Assembly: GCF_002305875.1 (NCBI RefSeq)
Contig: NZ_CP022098.1
Coordinates: 3,968,001-4,032,000 of the forward strand
Reading direction: 5' to 3'
Source: Cystobacter fuscus
Lineage (GTDB): Bacteria; Myxococcota; Myxococcia; Myxococcales; Myxococcaceae
Length of the DNA stretch: 64,000 nt
Of the stretch, positions 17,221 to 26,800 are shown one piece after another (position 1 is the stretch's first letter; each line of letters begins with the position of its first letter). Position numbers and translations under genes: made by a program. The notes under the pieces were generated by a model that saw nothing but the letters and a program-made list of their open reading frames with translations, was not told the origin of the DNA and did not search any database.

Positions 17221-17431
17221 GCACAAGGCGCGCGCCACGCCGCGCACCCCCGAGGAGATCCGCGCGGAGATCGAGCGCACCCGCGCCGAGCTCAGTCACT
17301 CCGTGAGCGCCCTGCGCGAGGAGGTCGCCTGGCGCACCGACTGGCGCGAGTGGGTGATGCGCCGGCCCCTGGCGTGCGTGGGCGCGGCTTTCTTCATCGG
17401 ATTCGTCATCGGCAATAGCCAACGGCGCTGA
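17210..17431 (+). CDS. DUF3618-like small membrane protein
   Basis: 73 residues. The opening helix has the DUF3618 signature, EEIRAEIERTRAELSHSVSAL (read as a heptad-like amphipathic helix, residues 14-34), then a single C-terminal span ACVGAAFFIGFVIG. This family often lies next to phage-holin-superfamily genes and ElaB/YqjD-type genes, as here. It is probably tail-anchored with the helix on the cytoplasmic side. Its ATG overlaps the end of the upstream holin-like gene by 11 nt. Confidence 0.75.
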   Translation: MAAEHKARATPRTPEEIRAEIERTRAELSHSVSALREEVAWRTDWREWVMRRPLACVGAAFFIGFVIGNSQRR

Positions 17432-17485
17432 CACGCCCCACCTTTCAGAACCAACCCCGACACCTTTCACGAGGAAGGCGCTTCC

Positions 17486-17686
17486 ATGAACATCAATTCC
17501 CAGCAGTTGCAGGACAAGGCCCGTCAGATCCAGGACAACGTGCTGCCGCAGATCGACGAGGCGCGGCGCAACCTGGAGGATCTCAACGCGCGCACGGTGA
17601 GCTTCATCCGCGCCAACCCGGGCACGTGCCTGCTGGGCGCCGTGGCCGTGGGCTTCATCATCGGACGCATCGCCTCGCGCCGCTAA
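17486..17686 (+). CDS. ElaB/YqjD-like tail-anchored small protein
   Basis: 66 residues: an N-terminal amphipathic helix (about 5-40) and one C-terminal membrane span with two glycine-zipper steps, GTCLLGAVAVGFIIGRIA, ending in RR. This resembles ElaB/YqjD/DUF883 proteins, which anchor ribosomes or stress factors at the inner membrane in E. coli. A Shine-Dalgarno GAGGAAGG lies before the ATG. Third gene of the five-gene run. The family call rests on layout, so it is tentative. Confidence 0.6.
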   Translation: MNINSQQLQDKARQIQDNVLPQIDEARRNLEDLNARTVSFIRANPGTCLLGAVAVGFIIGRIASRR

Positions 17687-17721
17687 CCCGTGCCTCTTCC
17701 TCGACGACTCGGAGTTCTGAC

Positions 17722-18159
17722 ATGACGACCTTCCAGAGCAGCTCTGGCGACGGCGGTCCCTCGGGCAACGGTGGCCAGTCCTCCAACAACCAGGGCTCGG
17801 GATTCGGCCAGCGGGTGGATCAGATCGGCTCGGACGCCCAGCACCTGTGGGACAACGCGCGCGGCGCGGTGACGGACCTGCGTGACTCCATGGACCTGGC
17901 TGGCCGCGTGGAGCGCCATCCGTACCTGATGGTGGCCGCCGCCGTGGGCGTGGGCTATGTGCTGGGAGGCGGGCTGTTCACCCGCACCACCGGGCGGCTG
18001 CTGCGCCTGGGCGTGCGGCTGGCCGCGCTGCCCATGGTCAAGGACGAGCTGCTCGGCATCGCCGAGGCCGCCATGCGCGGCGTCGAGGCGGGCGCCAGCC
18101 GGGTGGCGGACATGCAGGGCTCGCCCTCGGGCGGCCCGGCGCGTTCCCAGGGCCACTAG
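17722..18159 (+). CDS. Small membrane protein with Ser/Gly/Asn-rich N-terminus
   Basis: 145 residues from ATG 17722 (GGAG 10 nt upstream). Residues 5-35 are Ser/Gly/Asn/Gln-rich and probably disordered; an amphipathic helix follows, then one membrane span (YLMVAAAVGVGYVLGGGLF) and a C-terminal helix with small residues. The glycine-zipper span resembles the preceding two proteins. No named family. Fourth gene of the cluster. Confidence 0.6.
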   Translation: MTTFQSSSGDGGPSGNGGQSSNNQGSGFGQRVDQIGSDAQHLWDNARGAVTDLRDSMDLAGRVERHPYLMVAAAVGVGYVLGGGLFTRTTGRLLRLGVRLAALPMVKDELLGIAEAAMRGVEAGASRVADMQGSPSGGPARSQGH

Positions 18160-18209
18160 GAGCCGTAGGTTTCATCCGTTTCTTCCTCTCGCCGCATACG
18201 GAGCCCCCC

Positions 18210-18485
18210 ATGTTCAATGCCAGTGATCTGAAGAACTTCAGCAAGGATGATGTGCTCGATCTGCTCGGGCTGGAGACCAAGAAGGGTCCCGCGGATTGGC
18301 TGCTGCCCACCCTGGGCGCCTTCTCCGTGGGCATCCTGCTGGGCGCGGGCCTCGGCCTGTTGATCGCCCCCAAGCCCGGCGCCCAGCTGCGCGATGACCT
18401 GCGCAACCGCCTGCGCGAGGGCCAGGACGCCCTGGCCAACGCCACCGGCCAGAGCCGCACCGAGGCCGCGACCCGCAACGTCTGA
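18210..18485 (+). CDS. YtxH-like membrane protein
   Basis: 91 residues. An acidic N-terminus with the segment SKDDVLDLLGLETKKGPADW is followed by a glycine-zipper span (LGAFSVGILLGAGLGLLIAP) and an amphipathic helix starting PKPGAQLRDDLRNRLREG, the YtxH pattern in which the span is capped by a Pro-Lys-Pro/Gly turn. YtxH proteins are general-stress membrane proteins in Bacillus. This is the last gene of the run, and an intrinsic terminator follows 50 nt after its stop. Confidence 0.75.
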   Translation: MFNASDLKNFSKDDVLDLLGLETKKGPADWLLPTLGAFSVGILLGAGLGLLIAPKPGAQLRDDLRNRLREGQDALANATGQSRTEAATRNV

Positions 18486-18535
18486 CGTCCAGGCACGTCC
18501 GGACGCCGCCAGCGCCACCCGGCTGGCGGCCATGG

Positions 18536-18577
18536 GAGGGGCGATCCGCTCGAAGCGGGTCGCCCCTCGGGCTTTTT
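18536..18577 (+). terminator. Strong intrinsic terminator after the small-membrane-protein cluster
   Basis: A 14-bp stem (18536-18549 with 18555-18568, one G-T wobble) closed by a 5-nt loop tcgaa, then GGGC and five Ts (18573-18577). This is a textbook rho-independent terminator on the plus strand and marks the right end of the five-gene run. Confidence 0.9.
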
Positions 18578-18595
18578 CATGCGAAAGGTCAGGGC

Positions 18596-19558
18596 GTGAC
18601 ATCGCGCGACGACGAAGAGCCTCGCCGGGATACCCCCAGGGAGCTGCCCCGGGTATCCCCCGCCCAGGAGCGGCTCCTGGCCCGGACCCATGGCCTGGAA
18701 ACGCTGGAGTCCGCCTACGACGCGTGGAGCGAGTCGCGGCGGGAATTCCTCGCCGAGCGCGAGCACTACCAGCGGGAGTTCGAGCGGCTGGATCAACAGG
18801 GCTCGTTCCTGGTGGGCGCGGTCCGGCAGGCCTCGACGCAGCAGGGCGCCGCGGTGGAGCCGGCCGCGGTGGAAGCGGCGCCCGCGGGGTCGGCGCTCGT
18901 GGCCGGGGAGGGCCCCCTGCGCGACTTCCTCGGACAGGCGGAGCAGAAGCTGGCGCGGGCGAAGGAGGCGCTCGCGCGGGAGCAGGCCGACAGCGAGCAG
19001 CGCCACCTCTCCGCCTTCGAGGAGTGGCGCACCACGGTGAGGGAGCGGGTGCGGCGCCACCTGGCCGCGGCGCCTCCGCGCTTGCGCCTGCTGCTGCGCA
19101 AGGTGGGCGCCACGCGCGCCGTCCTCCACGTGGAGCGCGTGAGCGGGGACACCCCCGTGCTCCTGCTCTACCTCTTCACCGGGCGCATCCCCTCGCGCCA
19201 CGGCTTTCTCTTCGACGACTCCACGGACGACGTGTCGCTGCCGCCCGCGCCGCTCTACGCGGAGGAGGGGGTGGCGCCCCACGAGGTGCGTCCGGAGCCG
19301 TCCGCCCTGGAAGCACGGCTGCGCTCGCCCGGGGAGGTGCTGCCCGTCAAGGGCTTCCTGCCCGTCTTCGTGCCCCGTCCCGGCGGCGGCGAGGACTTCT
19401 TCCGCCTGCTGCAGCGCGGGCCGGTGATGGAGGTGGAGGTGGCCGAGGGCGGTGCGTTCCGCGCCATCCTCTCGCGCGAGGAGTCCGAGCGCTTCGCCGG
19501 GCATCTGTTGCGGCTCAACCTCCAGGGCCAGATCGTGCTCGAGGTGGAGGCGGGCTGA
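18596..19558 (+). CDS. Hypothetical coiled-coil protein, 320 aa
   Basis: No family recognised. It starts at GTG with an AGGTCAGGG-type ribosome site. Residues 20-60 and 100-150 are charged helical/coiled-coil stretches rich in Glu, Arg and Ala, and a Gln/Ala-rich linker lies between them. The C-terminal 150 residues look like a compact alpha/beta domain (around LRLLLRKVGATRAVLHVERV and GFLPVFVPRP). No signal peptide or membrane span. The cyclase gene starts 61 nt downstream on the same strand, so it could be its partner; that is guilt by position only. Confidence 0.55.
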   Translation: MTSRDDEEPRRDTPRELPRVSPAQERLLARTHGLETLESAYDAWSESRREFLAEREHYQREFERLDQQGSFLVGAVRQASTQQGAAVEPAAVEAAPAGSALVAGEGPLRDFLGQAEQKLARAKEALAREQADSEQRHLSAFEEWRTTVRERVRRHLAAAPPRLRLLLRKVGATRAVLHVERVSGDTPVLLLYLFTGRIPSRHGFLFDDSTDDVSLPPAPLYAEEGVAPHEVRPEPSALEARLRSPGEVLPVKGFLPVFVPRPGGGEDFFRLLQRGPVMEVEVAEGGAFRAILSREESERFAGHLLRLNLQGQIVLEVEAG

Positions 19559-19618
19559 GCGTCCCGGTGCTCTTGCGGGCTGGGGTCGTGGGCGGGACGC
19601 GCTATCTTCGCGCCTCCC

Positions 19619-22192
19619 GTGCGCAGCCTTCCCATCTACTCCACCGGCCTCCGCTTCCTGCAACGGCTCGGCTATTCGCTCCTGCAGGCCACGCTCTTCG
19701 GCGTCATCCTCGGGCTGCTCGTCTACTACCGCGTCCCGCGCGCGCGGCTCTCCGAGGAAGCCCCTCCGCTCGCGCTGCTCGCGCGCCCGGCGTCGTGGCT
19801 CCAGGCCGCCGAGAACGTCACCTATGACTGGCGCGCGCGCTCGCTGGGCGCGCGGGGCTCGCGCTCGGATCGCGTGGTGGTGGTGGCGCTCGACGACGAG
19901 ACGCTCGCCGAGGCGCGCCAGGACGAGCACGCGGGCATCGACTCCTACCCCTGGTCCCGGGAGATCCTCGGGGGCTTGACGAAGCGGCTGCTCGACGAGG
20001 GCGCCGAGTTGGTGTTGCTCGATCTGCCCTTCACGGAGCGCAGTCCCCGCGCCCCCCTCTTGCCGGGCGCGCCGGGCCAGGAGGAGCGGGACGATGACCG
20101 GGTGTTCCGCTCGCTCCTGGACGAGGTCCCCCGGAAGTCGGTGCTGGCCTTCTCGTGGTCCGCGGATCGGGGCGTGCCGCCGGGCAGCCGGCTGTGGCCG
20201 TACCGCGTCCGGCTCGGCACCTCACCCACCGAGGCCGAGGCACGTGGCCGGGTGCAGAAGATCCTCGCCGACCAGCGCCCGGCGTTCCTCCTGCCCGGCA
20301 AGGACGGGGTGGAGGTGTGGGCGGGCGTGGCCAGCGAGCAGGAGGGCCAGCGGGTGGCACTGGCGCAGGGTGTTCGCGAGCCCCCGCGCATCCAGGAGCG
20401 GCGCATCTCCGACGACGTGTACCGGGTGGGGCCACTCGAGCTCTTCATCTCGCTCGCCGAGGTGAAGGTGGAGGGGCTGGACGCGTCGCAGCTGGCGGAG
20501 GTGCGGCAGGTGGAGCACCCGGTGGCGCCGCTGCTCGGCGCGGCGAGCCTCTATGGCGCCATCACCCTGCCGGCGGATCCCGACGGCGTGGTGCGGGCCG
20601 TGCCGCACCTGGTGAGCTACCGCAGCCGGGACGGCAACCGGCACGTGCTGCCCTCCATGCCCCTGGTGGCGGCGATGCTCCAGGCGAACACGCGCGAGCT
20701 GCGCTACGCGGACGGGCGGCTGTACGTGGGCGAGCGCTTCTCGTTGCCCATGGACGAGTCCGGCTACAGCCTCATCCGCTGGGACGCGGCGGAGGTGGGG
20801 CGCGGCTCGCGCGGCTCGGTGGCCCGGGCCATTCCCGCGTGGAACGTGCTGCTCAACTTCTTCGCCGTGAGCGAGGGGGTGCCGCCGCGCGCCGCCCACG
20901 ACATCGACGGTCGGCTCATCGTCTTCAGCAACACCTCGCGCCGGGCCATGAACTTCCTGCACACCCCCATTGGCGAGCACACGCCCACGGGCGCGGTGCT
21001 CGCGCAGTCGCTGGTGAACCTGTTGCAGTCCGAGAGCCTCTCGCGCGCCACGCGGCGGTGGGACCTGGGGTTGACGCTCGGCATGGCGCTTCTGGGCGCC
21101 TTCGTCGCGCTCACCGTCAACCGGGGCCTGCGCTCCTCGGGGGACGCGTTCCTGTACCTGTTCGTCATGGCGGCGGTGGGGGTGGGCTATGCCGTGGGGG
21201 CCTGGTACGTCTTCGTCCACCGGCTCTTGTGGGTGGCCATGGTGGGCCCGTTGCTGGCCATGGGCCTCACCTTCCTCTTCACCATCGTCCAGGCCTCGCG
21301 CAGCGAGCAGCAGCTGCGCCACTTCATCACCGACGTGCTCGGCCGCTACGTGAGCCCCGAGGTGGCGCGGCTCGTCACGCGCGACCTGCGCCAGCTCACC
21401 CGTCCGGAGCTGCGCGAGGTGACGGTCTTCTTCTGCGACCTGGACGGCTTCTCGCGGCTGTCCGGCGAGCTGCCCCCCGAGCGGCTCGTGCAGTTCCTCA
21501 ACGAGTACCTGACGGAAGTGACGGACGTGGTGCGCGCCACGCGCGGGCAGGTGGACAAGTACATGGGGGACGCGGTGATGGCCTTCTGGGGCGCGCCCGT
21601 GCGCACCGAGCGCCACGCCCACCACGCCTGCGAGGCCGCCCTGGTGGTGCGCTCCACGCTGCTCGCGCGCCAGGAGTACTGGACGAAGACGTACGGCCAC
21701 GCGGTGCAGTGCCGCATCGGCATCGACAGCGGCGAGGTGCTGGTGGGCGGCATGGGCAGCGCGCTCGAGTCGAAGTACTCGGTGCTGGGCCGCTCGGTGA
21801 AGTTCTCCATGTACCTGGAGGGGCTCAACCGCGGCTACGGCACCTTCGTGCTCGTGGGCGACGGCGTGGCGCGCCTGGCCCAGGACGGCTACGTCTTCCG
21901 CGAGGTGGATCGGGTCCGCCCCAAGGGGCGCACCGAGTCCACGCGTCTGCACGAGCTGGTGGGCCGCAAGGGCGAGGTGCAGGCCGCGGCCCAGGCCCAC
22001 CTGTCGCTGCACGAGCAGGCGCTCACCGCGTACCACGAGCGGCGCTTCGACGAGGCGCTGGCGCTGTTCACCCGGAGCGTGGAGGAGTTCCAGGATCCGG
22101 TGGCGCGTGTCTACATCGAGCGCTGCCGCGTCTTCGCCCAGAAGCGCCCGGCGGAGGACTGGGACGGCGTGTTCGTGCTCGAAGGGCCGTGA
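19619..22192 (+). CDS. CHASE2-domain class III nucleotide cyclase homologue with substituted catalytic residues
   Basis: 857 residues from GTG. One membrane span (about 20-38), a periplasmic CHASE2-type sensor (about 60-430), three spans (about 475-565), a class III cyclase domain (about 595-770) and a short helical TPR-like tail. Both metal-binding Asp positions are readable (FFCDLDGFS and DKYMGDAV). However, the usual G-D/T-x-V-N-x-x-x-R block reads GRSVKFSMY: the substrate-specifying Asp is Arg725, the transition-state Asn is Lys728 and the Arg is Tyr732. The frame is intact before and after, so this is substitution, not a frameshift. It may be catalytically weak, a pseudo-cyclase, or act on another substrate. 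Confidence 0.85.
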   Translation: MRSLPIYSTGLRFLQRLGYSLLQATLFGVILGLLVYYRVPRARLSEEAPPLALLARPASWLQAAENVTYDWRARSLGARGSRSDRVVVVALDDETLAEARQDEHAGIDSYPWSREILGGLTKRLLDEGAELVLLDLPFTERSPRAPLLPGAPGQEERDDDRVFRSLLDEVPRKSVLAFSWSADRGVPPGSRLWPYRVRLGTSPTEAEARGRVQKILADQRPAFLLPGKDGVEVWAGVASEQEGQRVALAQGVREPPRIQERRISDDVYRVGPLELFISLAEVKVEGLDASQLAEVRQVEHPVAPLLGAASLYGAITLPADPDGVVRAVPHLVSYRSRDGNRHVLPSMPLVAAMLQANTRELRYADGRLYVGERFSLPMDESGYSLIRWDAAEVGRGSRGSVARAIPAWNVLLNFFAVSEGVPPRAAHDIDGRLIVFSNTSRRAMNFLHTPIGEHTPTGAVLAQSLVNLLQSESLSRATRRWDLGLTLGMALLGAFVALTVNRGLRSSGDAFLYLFVMAAVGVGYAVGAWYVFVHRLLWVAMVGPLLAMGLTFLFTIVQASRSEQQLRHFITDVLGRYVSPEVARLVTRDLRQLTRPELREVTVFFCDLDGFSRLSGELPPERLVQFLNEYLTEVTDVVRATRGQVDKYMGDAVMAFWGAPVRTERHAHHACEAALVVRSTLLARQEYWTKTYGHAVQCRIGIDSGEVLVGGMGSALESKYSVLGRSVKFSMYLEGLNRGYGTFVLVGDGVARLAQDGYVFREVDRVRPKGRTESTRLHELVGRKGEVQAAAQAHLSLHEQALTAYHERRFDEALALFTRSVEEFQDPVARVYIERCRVFAQKRPAEDWDGVFVLEGP

Positions 22193-22199
22193 GCCGGCG

Positions 22200-22559
22200 C
22201 TAGCCTTCCGCTTCCTCGGGGTGGCCGAACAGCTCGATGACGGGCTTGTCCTGAGCGATGTGCTCGGCCACCACGCGCCGCATCTTCTCCGGCGTCATGT
22301 GTGAGTAGTACGCCTCGCCCTCCCAGCCCATGAGCTGGTAGTCCTCGGGCGAGAGGGGATCCCTCTTGCGGCCCGTCTCCTCGCGGATGACGACGTTGGG
22401 CCCCATGTGACAGAAGCCGTAGCAGCCCCCGCGGTAGAGTTCGCAGCGCGGCTGGAGGGAGCGGGCGGACAGCTCCTCGCGGGCGGCCTGGGCCACGGCG
22501 TCGGAGCCACCGGCCTTGCAACTCGAGCCCTTACACACGGAGAGGCGGTAGCGCTTCAT
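22200..22559 (-). CDS. Thioredoxin-fold [2Fe-2S] ferredoxin-like protein
   Basis: 119 residues from ATG 22559 (an open frame upstream has no domain). An early Cys pair (CKGSSCKAGG) and a later pair in the segment CELYRGGCYGFCHMGP match the four-Cys pattern of thioredoxin-like 2Fe-2S proteins related to the C-terminal domain of NuoE. It follows the nuo genes on the same strand, 153 nt after nuoI, and may supply or accompany the missing NuoE function, but lacks the NuoE N-terminal helical domain and is too short to be NuoE itself. Confidence 0.75.
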   Translation of the reverse strand: MKRYRLSVCKGSSCKAGGSDAVAQAAREELSARSLQPRCELYRGGCYGFCHMGPNVVIREETGRKRDPLSPEDYQLMGWEGEAYYSHMTPEKMRRVVAEHIAQDKPVIELFGHPEEAEG

Positions 22560-22642
22560 AGGAAGGCCCACCCTATGGGAGTTGCCGAGGTGGGGGAAAG
22601 GGCCGTGCGGCCGGCGAGGGGCTGCGCACGGCTGGAATGACA

Positions 22643-22685
22643 CCGGCCCGCCGTCCGCCGCGCGAGGGCGGAGGGGGCGGGCCGG
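22643..22685. repeat. Large GC-only hairpin between nuoI and the ferredoxin gene
   Basis: CCGGCCCGCC (22643-22652) pairs with GGCGGGCCGG (22676-22685), and TCCGCC (22654-22659) pairs with GGCGGA (22667-22672) inside it. There is no T-run on either side, so it is not a standard intrinsic terminator; it may protect a processed 3' end. Confidence 0.6.
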
Positions 22686-22712
22686 CGGAGGGCGCCTCTG
22701 GACGCCTGGGGA

Positions 22713-23474
22713 CTACTTGAGGAACTTCGTCACCGGCACGGGGCCGTCGTTGGAGACGACGGTGCGGCCGTTGGCGACGGGAGCCGGCTCCGCGTGGCCC
22801 GAGGTCAGCGCCTGCGCATGGGCCGGGTGGCCGTGATCGTGGCCCTCGCCGATGCGGGTGTGGGCCTCCTTGTGCGCGTGGGCCGGCTGCTTCGAGTCCG
22901 AGCGCTTGTTCCAGGGATCCGACGGGTGGGACACCGCGGGCCCCTTGAGCAGCTTGGGGATGTCGTAGACGAAGCCCTGCCGGTTGTACTCGGGCGGGGT
23001 GTGCACGTACGTGTCCATGCGGATGGCGTCCTTGGGGCACGCCTCCACGCACAGGCCGCACACGATGCAGCGCAGCTCGTCGATGACGAACTGGGTGGGG
23101 TACTTCTCGATGACGCGCGAGCTCTGATCCGCGGAGTCCACCGGGTACTCGCCCGCCTCGATGTAGATGCACTGGGCCGGGCAGACGGTGGCGCACATGT
23201 AGCAGGCCACGCAGCGCGGCTTGCCATCGTCGCGCGGCACCAGCCGGTGCAGTCCGCGGTAGCCCGGGGGATAGGGGATCTTCTCCTCGGGGTACTGCAC
23301 CGTGGTCACCAGGCTGGTGCCGGTGCGCTCCTCGAAGGGCGTCTGGGTCTCGCGCGTCCCGAAGAGGTTGCGGAGGAAGTGCCGGGTGGTGATGGCCAGG
23401 CCGCGGAGCAGCTCCGGCAGATAGGTCCGCTCGCGGATGTCGGTGCGGGGATCCTGGGATGCGTTGTAAGCCAT
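22713..23474 (-). CDS. nuoI: NADH-quinone oxidoreductase subunit I
   Basis: 253-residue complex I subunit carrying clusters N6a and N6b in the peripheral arm. Two Cx2Cx2Cx3C motifs are present: [12 protein letters not shown] and [12 protein letters not shown]. The ferredoxin domain ends near residue 165; what follows is an unusual tail of about 85 residues rich in His and Ala ([19 protein letters not shown] within it), making the protein longer than the usual 160-200. It lies 18 nt after nuoH in the nuoC-D-G-H-I operon. Confidence 0.95.
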   Translation of the reverse strand: MAYNASQDPRTDIRERTYLPELLRGLAITTRHFLRNLFGTRETQTPFEERTGTSLVTTVQYPEEKIPYPPGYRGLHRLVPRDDGKPRCVACYMCATVCPAQCIYIEAGEYPVDSADQSSRVIEKYPTQFVIDELRCIVCGLCVEACPKDAIRMDTYVHTPPEYNRQGFVYDIPKLLKGPAVSHPSDPWNKRSDSKQPAHAHKEAHTRIGEGHDHGHPAHAQALTSGHAEPAPVANGRTVVSNDGPVPVTKFLK

Positions 23475-23492
23475 GGTGACTGTTCGCTCCGA

Positions 23493-24917
<1,425 letters not shown>

Positions 24918-24919
24918 TG

Positions 24920-26800
24920 TCAGAGACCTCGAACCCTGGGAGCGCCGAACTCACGGTAGCCCGCTGGCCGACCGTCGGCACCGGACGGCAGCGGATTGAT
25001 GCCAGGCTTCTCCCGATCGGGCGGAGCCGCCTTGTCCCAGTCGAACGAGGCGAACTCGGGCACGGCCTTGCCCAGCTCGCGGAAGGCCTCGCGCGTGGTC
25101 GTCCAGGAGGTGCTGCCCCCCAGCTCCCGCGTGAGCTCCGCCACGAGCTGCGCGTGCGGCACGGCCTCGCCCTTGGAGGGGTAGGCCTTGCGGAAGCGCT
25201 GCACGAGCCCGTCCACCTGCACGAACGAGCCGTCGTACTCCACGTGCGCGGAGGCCGGCAGCAGCACGGTGGCCTGCGCGGTGAGGGGCGACTCGTTCGT
25301 CGCCTGCACCACGAAGGTGTCCAGCTTCGCCGCCGTCTGGGCGAAGGTGGCCTCGCTTCCGGGCACCTCGCTGCCCACGGCGTAGAGCGCCTTCACCTTG
25401 CCGCCGTCGATGCCCTGCACGAGCGCCTCGAACGGCTGGAGCTTGAGCTCCAGGCCCTGGGCGATGAGCTCCAGGCCCTTGCGGTTGGGGTTGCGGTCGG
25501 CCGTGAGCAGGTAGTGGTCGGCCTCGCCCTGCGGGCGGCCACCCACGTACACCTCACGCACGCCCAGCGTCGTCTTGGCGAAGGTGAGCGCGGCGAGCAG
25601 ATCCTCGTTGGAGGCCACGGGCGAGGCGAGCACGGCCACCTTGCCCTTGGCGTCCGCGAGCGCGCGGCCCGCGGCCTGGATGGCCTCCTTGCGCGCCACC
25701 TCGGGACGGGCGGTGCCGCCCTGCTGGCGGCCCACCACGGCGTTGAGCACGCGGCCCAGGTTGAGGCCCTTGTACGTGAGCCGGCCGTGGTCGCACATCC
25801 AGCTCTTGTTGACGGCCTCGTTCTCGCGCGGGCGGTAGCGGTACGTCTCCTGGCCCATGAAGTCCGCGTAGGTGTTGCAGCCGCGCGAGCACCCGGTGCA
25901 CACCGAGGGCGCGGCGGACTGGAACCACGTGCGGGCGCGGAAGCGGTAGTCGCGGCCGAGCAGCGCGCCCACCGGGCAGATGTCCACGGTGTTGAGCGAG
26001 TAGTTGCTGCTCAGCTCGCTGCCGGGGAACGTGTCGACGACCTCGTGGCTGCCGCGGCCGAAGATGCCCAGCTGCGGCTCCTTGGCCACCTCGTTCATGA
26101 AGCGCACGCAGCGGCTGCACAGGATGCAGCGCTCCTGGTCCATCACCACGCGGGGCCCGAGCACCTTGCGCTTGTTCTTCAGGACCTTCGCCCCCTCCAG
26201 ACGCGAGGGGCGGTAGTCGTAGCGCATGTAGTAGTCCTGCAGCTTGCACTCACCGGCCTGGTCACAGATGGAGCAGTCCACCGGGTGGTTGAGCAGCAGG
26301 AACTCCATCACCGCGCGCTGCTGCTCCTTGACCTTGGGGGTGTTGGTCTTGATGACCTGCCCCTCGGCGAGCGGCGTCTGGCACGCGGGCACCATCTTGG
26401 GGGCGTTGGACGCCTCCACGAAGCACATGCGGCAGTTGGCCGCGATGGACAGGCGCGGGTGGTAGCAGAAGTAGGGGATGATCGAGCCGACCTTGCGCGC
26501 CGCCTCGATCATGTTCGTGCCCGGCTTGGCGATGACTTCCTTGCCGTCGATGGTGCACGTGACGAAGCCCGGGTTCTTCGGCGGAGGCGGGCCGGGCGGC
26601 TTGGGCGCCGGAGGCGGCGCCGCGGCGGCCGGAGGCGGAGGGGTGGGGGCGCTGTGCGCGGCGGGCGGCGTGTCCAGCTTGGGGCCCGCGGGCGGATTGG
26701 AGGGCTCGGAGCCGATCTTCGCCGCGGGCGTGTCCGTGGGCGCGCCCTTGACGGGCGGCTGCGCGTCGCCGGTGGGCTTCTTGGTGTCGTTGTCGCTCAC
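24920..26800 (-). CDS. nuoG: NADH-quinone oxidoreductase subunit G
   Basis: 626 residues from a GTG that overlaps the nuoD TGA (GTGA). Residues 1-75 are a Pro/Ala-rich, probably disordered, extension not usual in NuoG. Then come the 2Fe-2S domain (CRMC and the surrounding Cys of NuoG N1b), the His-Cys cluster N3 (HPVDCSICDQAGECKLQ) and the 4Fe-4S ligands (CILCSRC ... CPVG), followed by a molybdopterin-oxidoreductase-like domain with the extra cluster (CTGCSRGC), which ends early compared with the 900-residue E. coli subunit. Directly upstream of nuoH. Confidence 0.95.
   Translation of the reverse strand: MSDNDTKKPTGDAQPPVKGAPTDTPAAKIGSEPSNPPAGPKLDTPPAAHSAPTPPPPAAAAPPPAPKPPGPPPPKNPGFVTCTIDGKEVIAKPGTNMIEAARKVGSIIPYFCYHPRLSIAANCRMCFVEASNAPKMVPACQTPLAEGQVIKTNTPKVKEQQRAVMEFLLLNHPVDCSICDQAGECKLQDYYMRYDYRPSRLEGAKVLKNKRKVLGPRVVMDQERCILCSRCVRFMNEVAKEPQLGIFGRGSHEVVDTFPGSELSSNYSLNTVDICPVGALLGRDYRFRARTWFQSAAPSVCTGCSRGCNTYADFMGQETYRYRPRENEAVNKSWMCDHGRLTYKGLNLGRVLNAVVGRQQGGTARPEVARKEAIQAAGRALADAKGKVAVLASPVASNEDLLAALTFAKTTLGVREVYVGGRPQGEADHYLLTADRNPNRKGLELIAQGLELKLQPFEALVQGIDGGKVKALYAVGSEVPGSEATFAQTAAKLDTFVVQATNESPLTAQATVLLPASAHVEYDGSFVQVDGLVQRFRKAYPSKGEAVPHAQLVAELTRELGGSTSWTTTREAFRELGKAVPEFASFDWDKAAPPDREKPGINPLPSGADGRPAGYREFGAPRVRGL

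Noticed and set aside
19619-22192. Frameshift or sequencing error as the cause of the odd cyclase residues
   Set aside because: The frame is continuous; conserved residues resume at once before and after (VGGMGSALESKY, then LEGLNRGYGTF). It is a substitution.
22200-22559. Calling the ferredoxin-like gene nuoE
   Set aside because: It is only about 119 residues and lacks the N-terminal helical domain of NuoE. Only the thioredoxin-like 2Fe-2S fold is shared.
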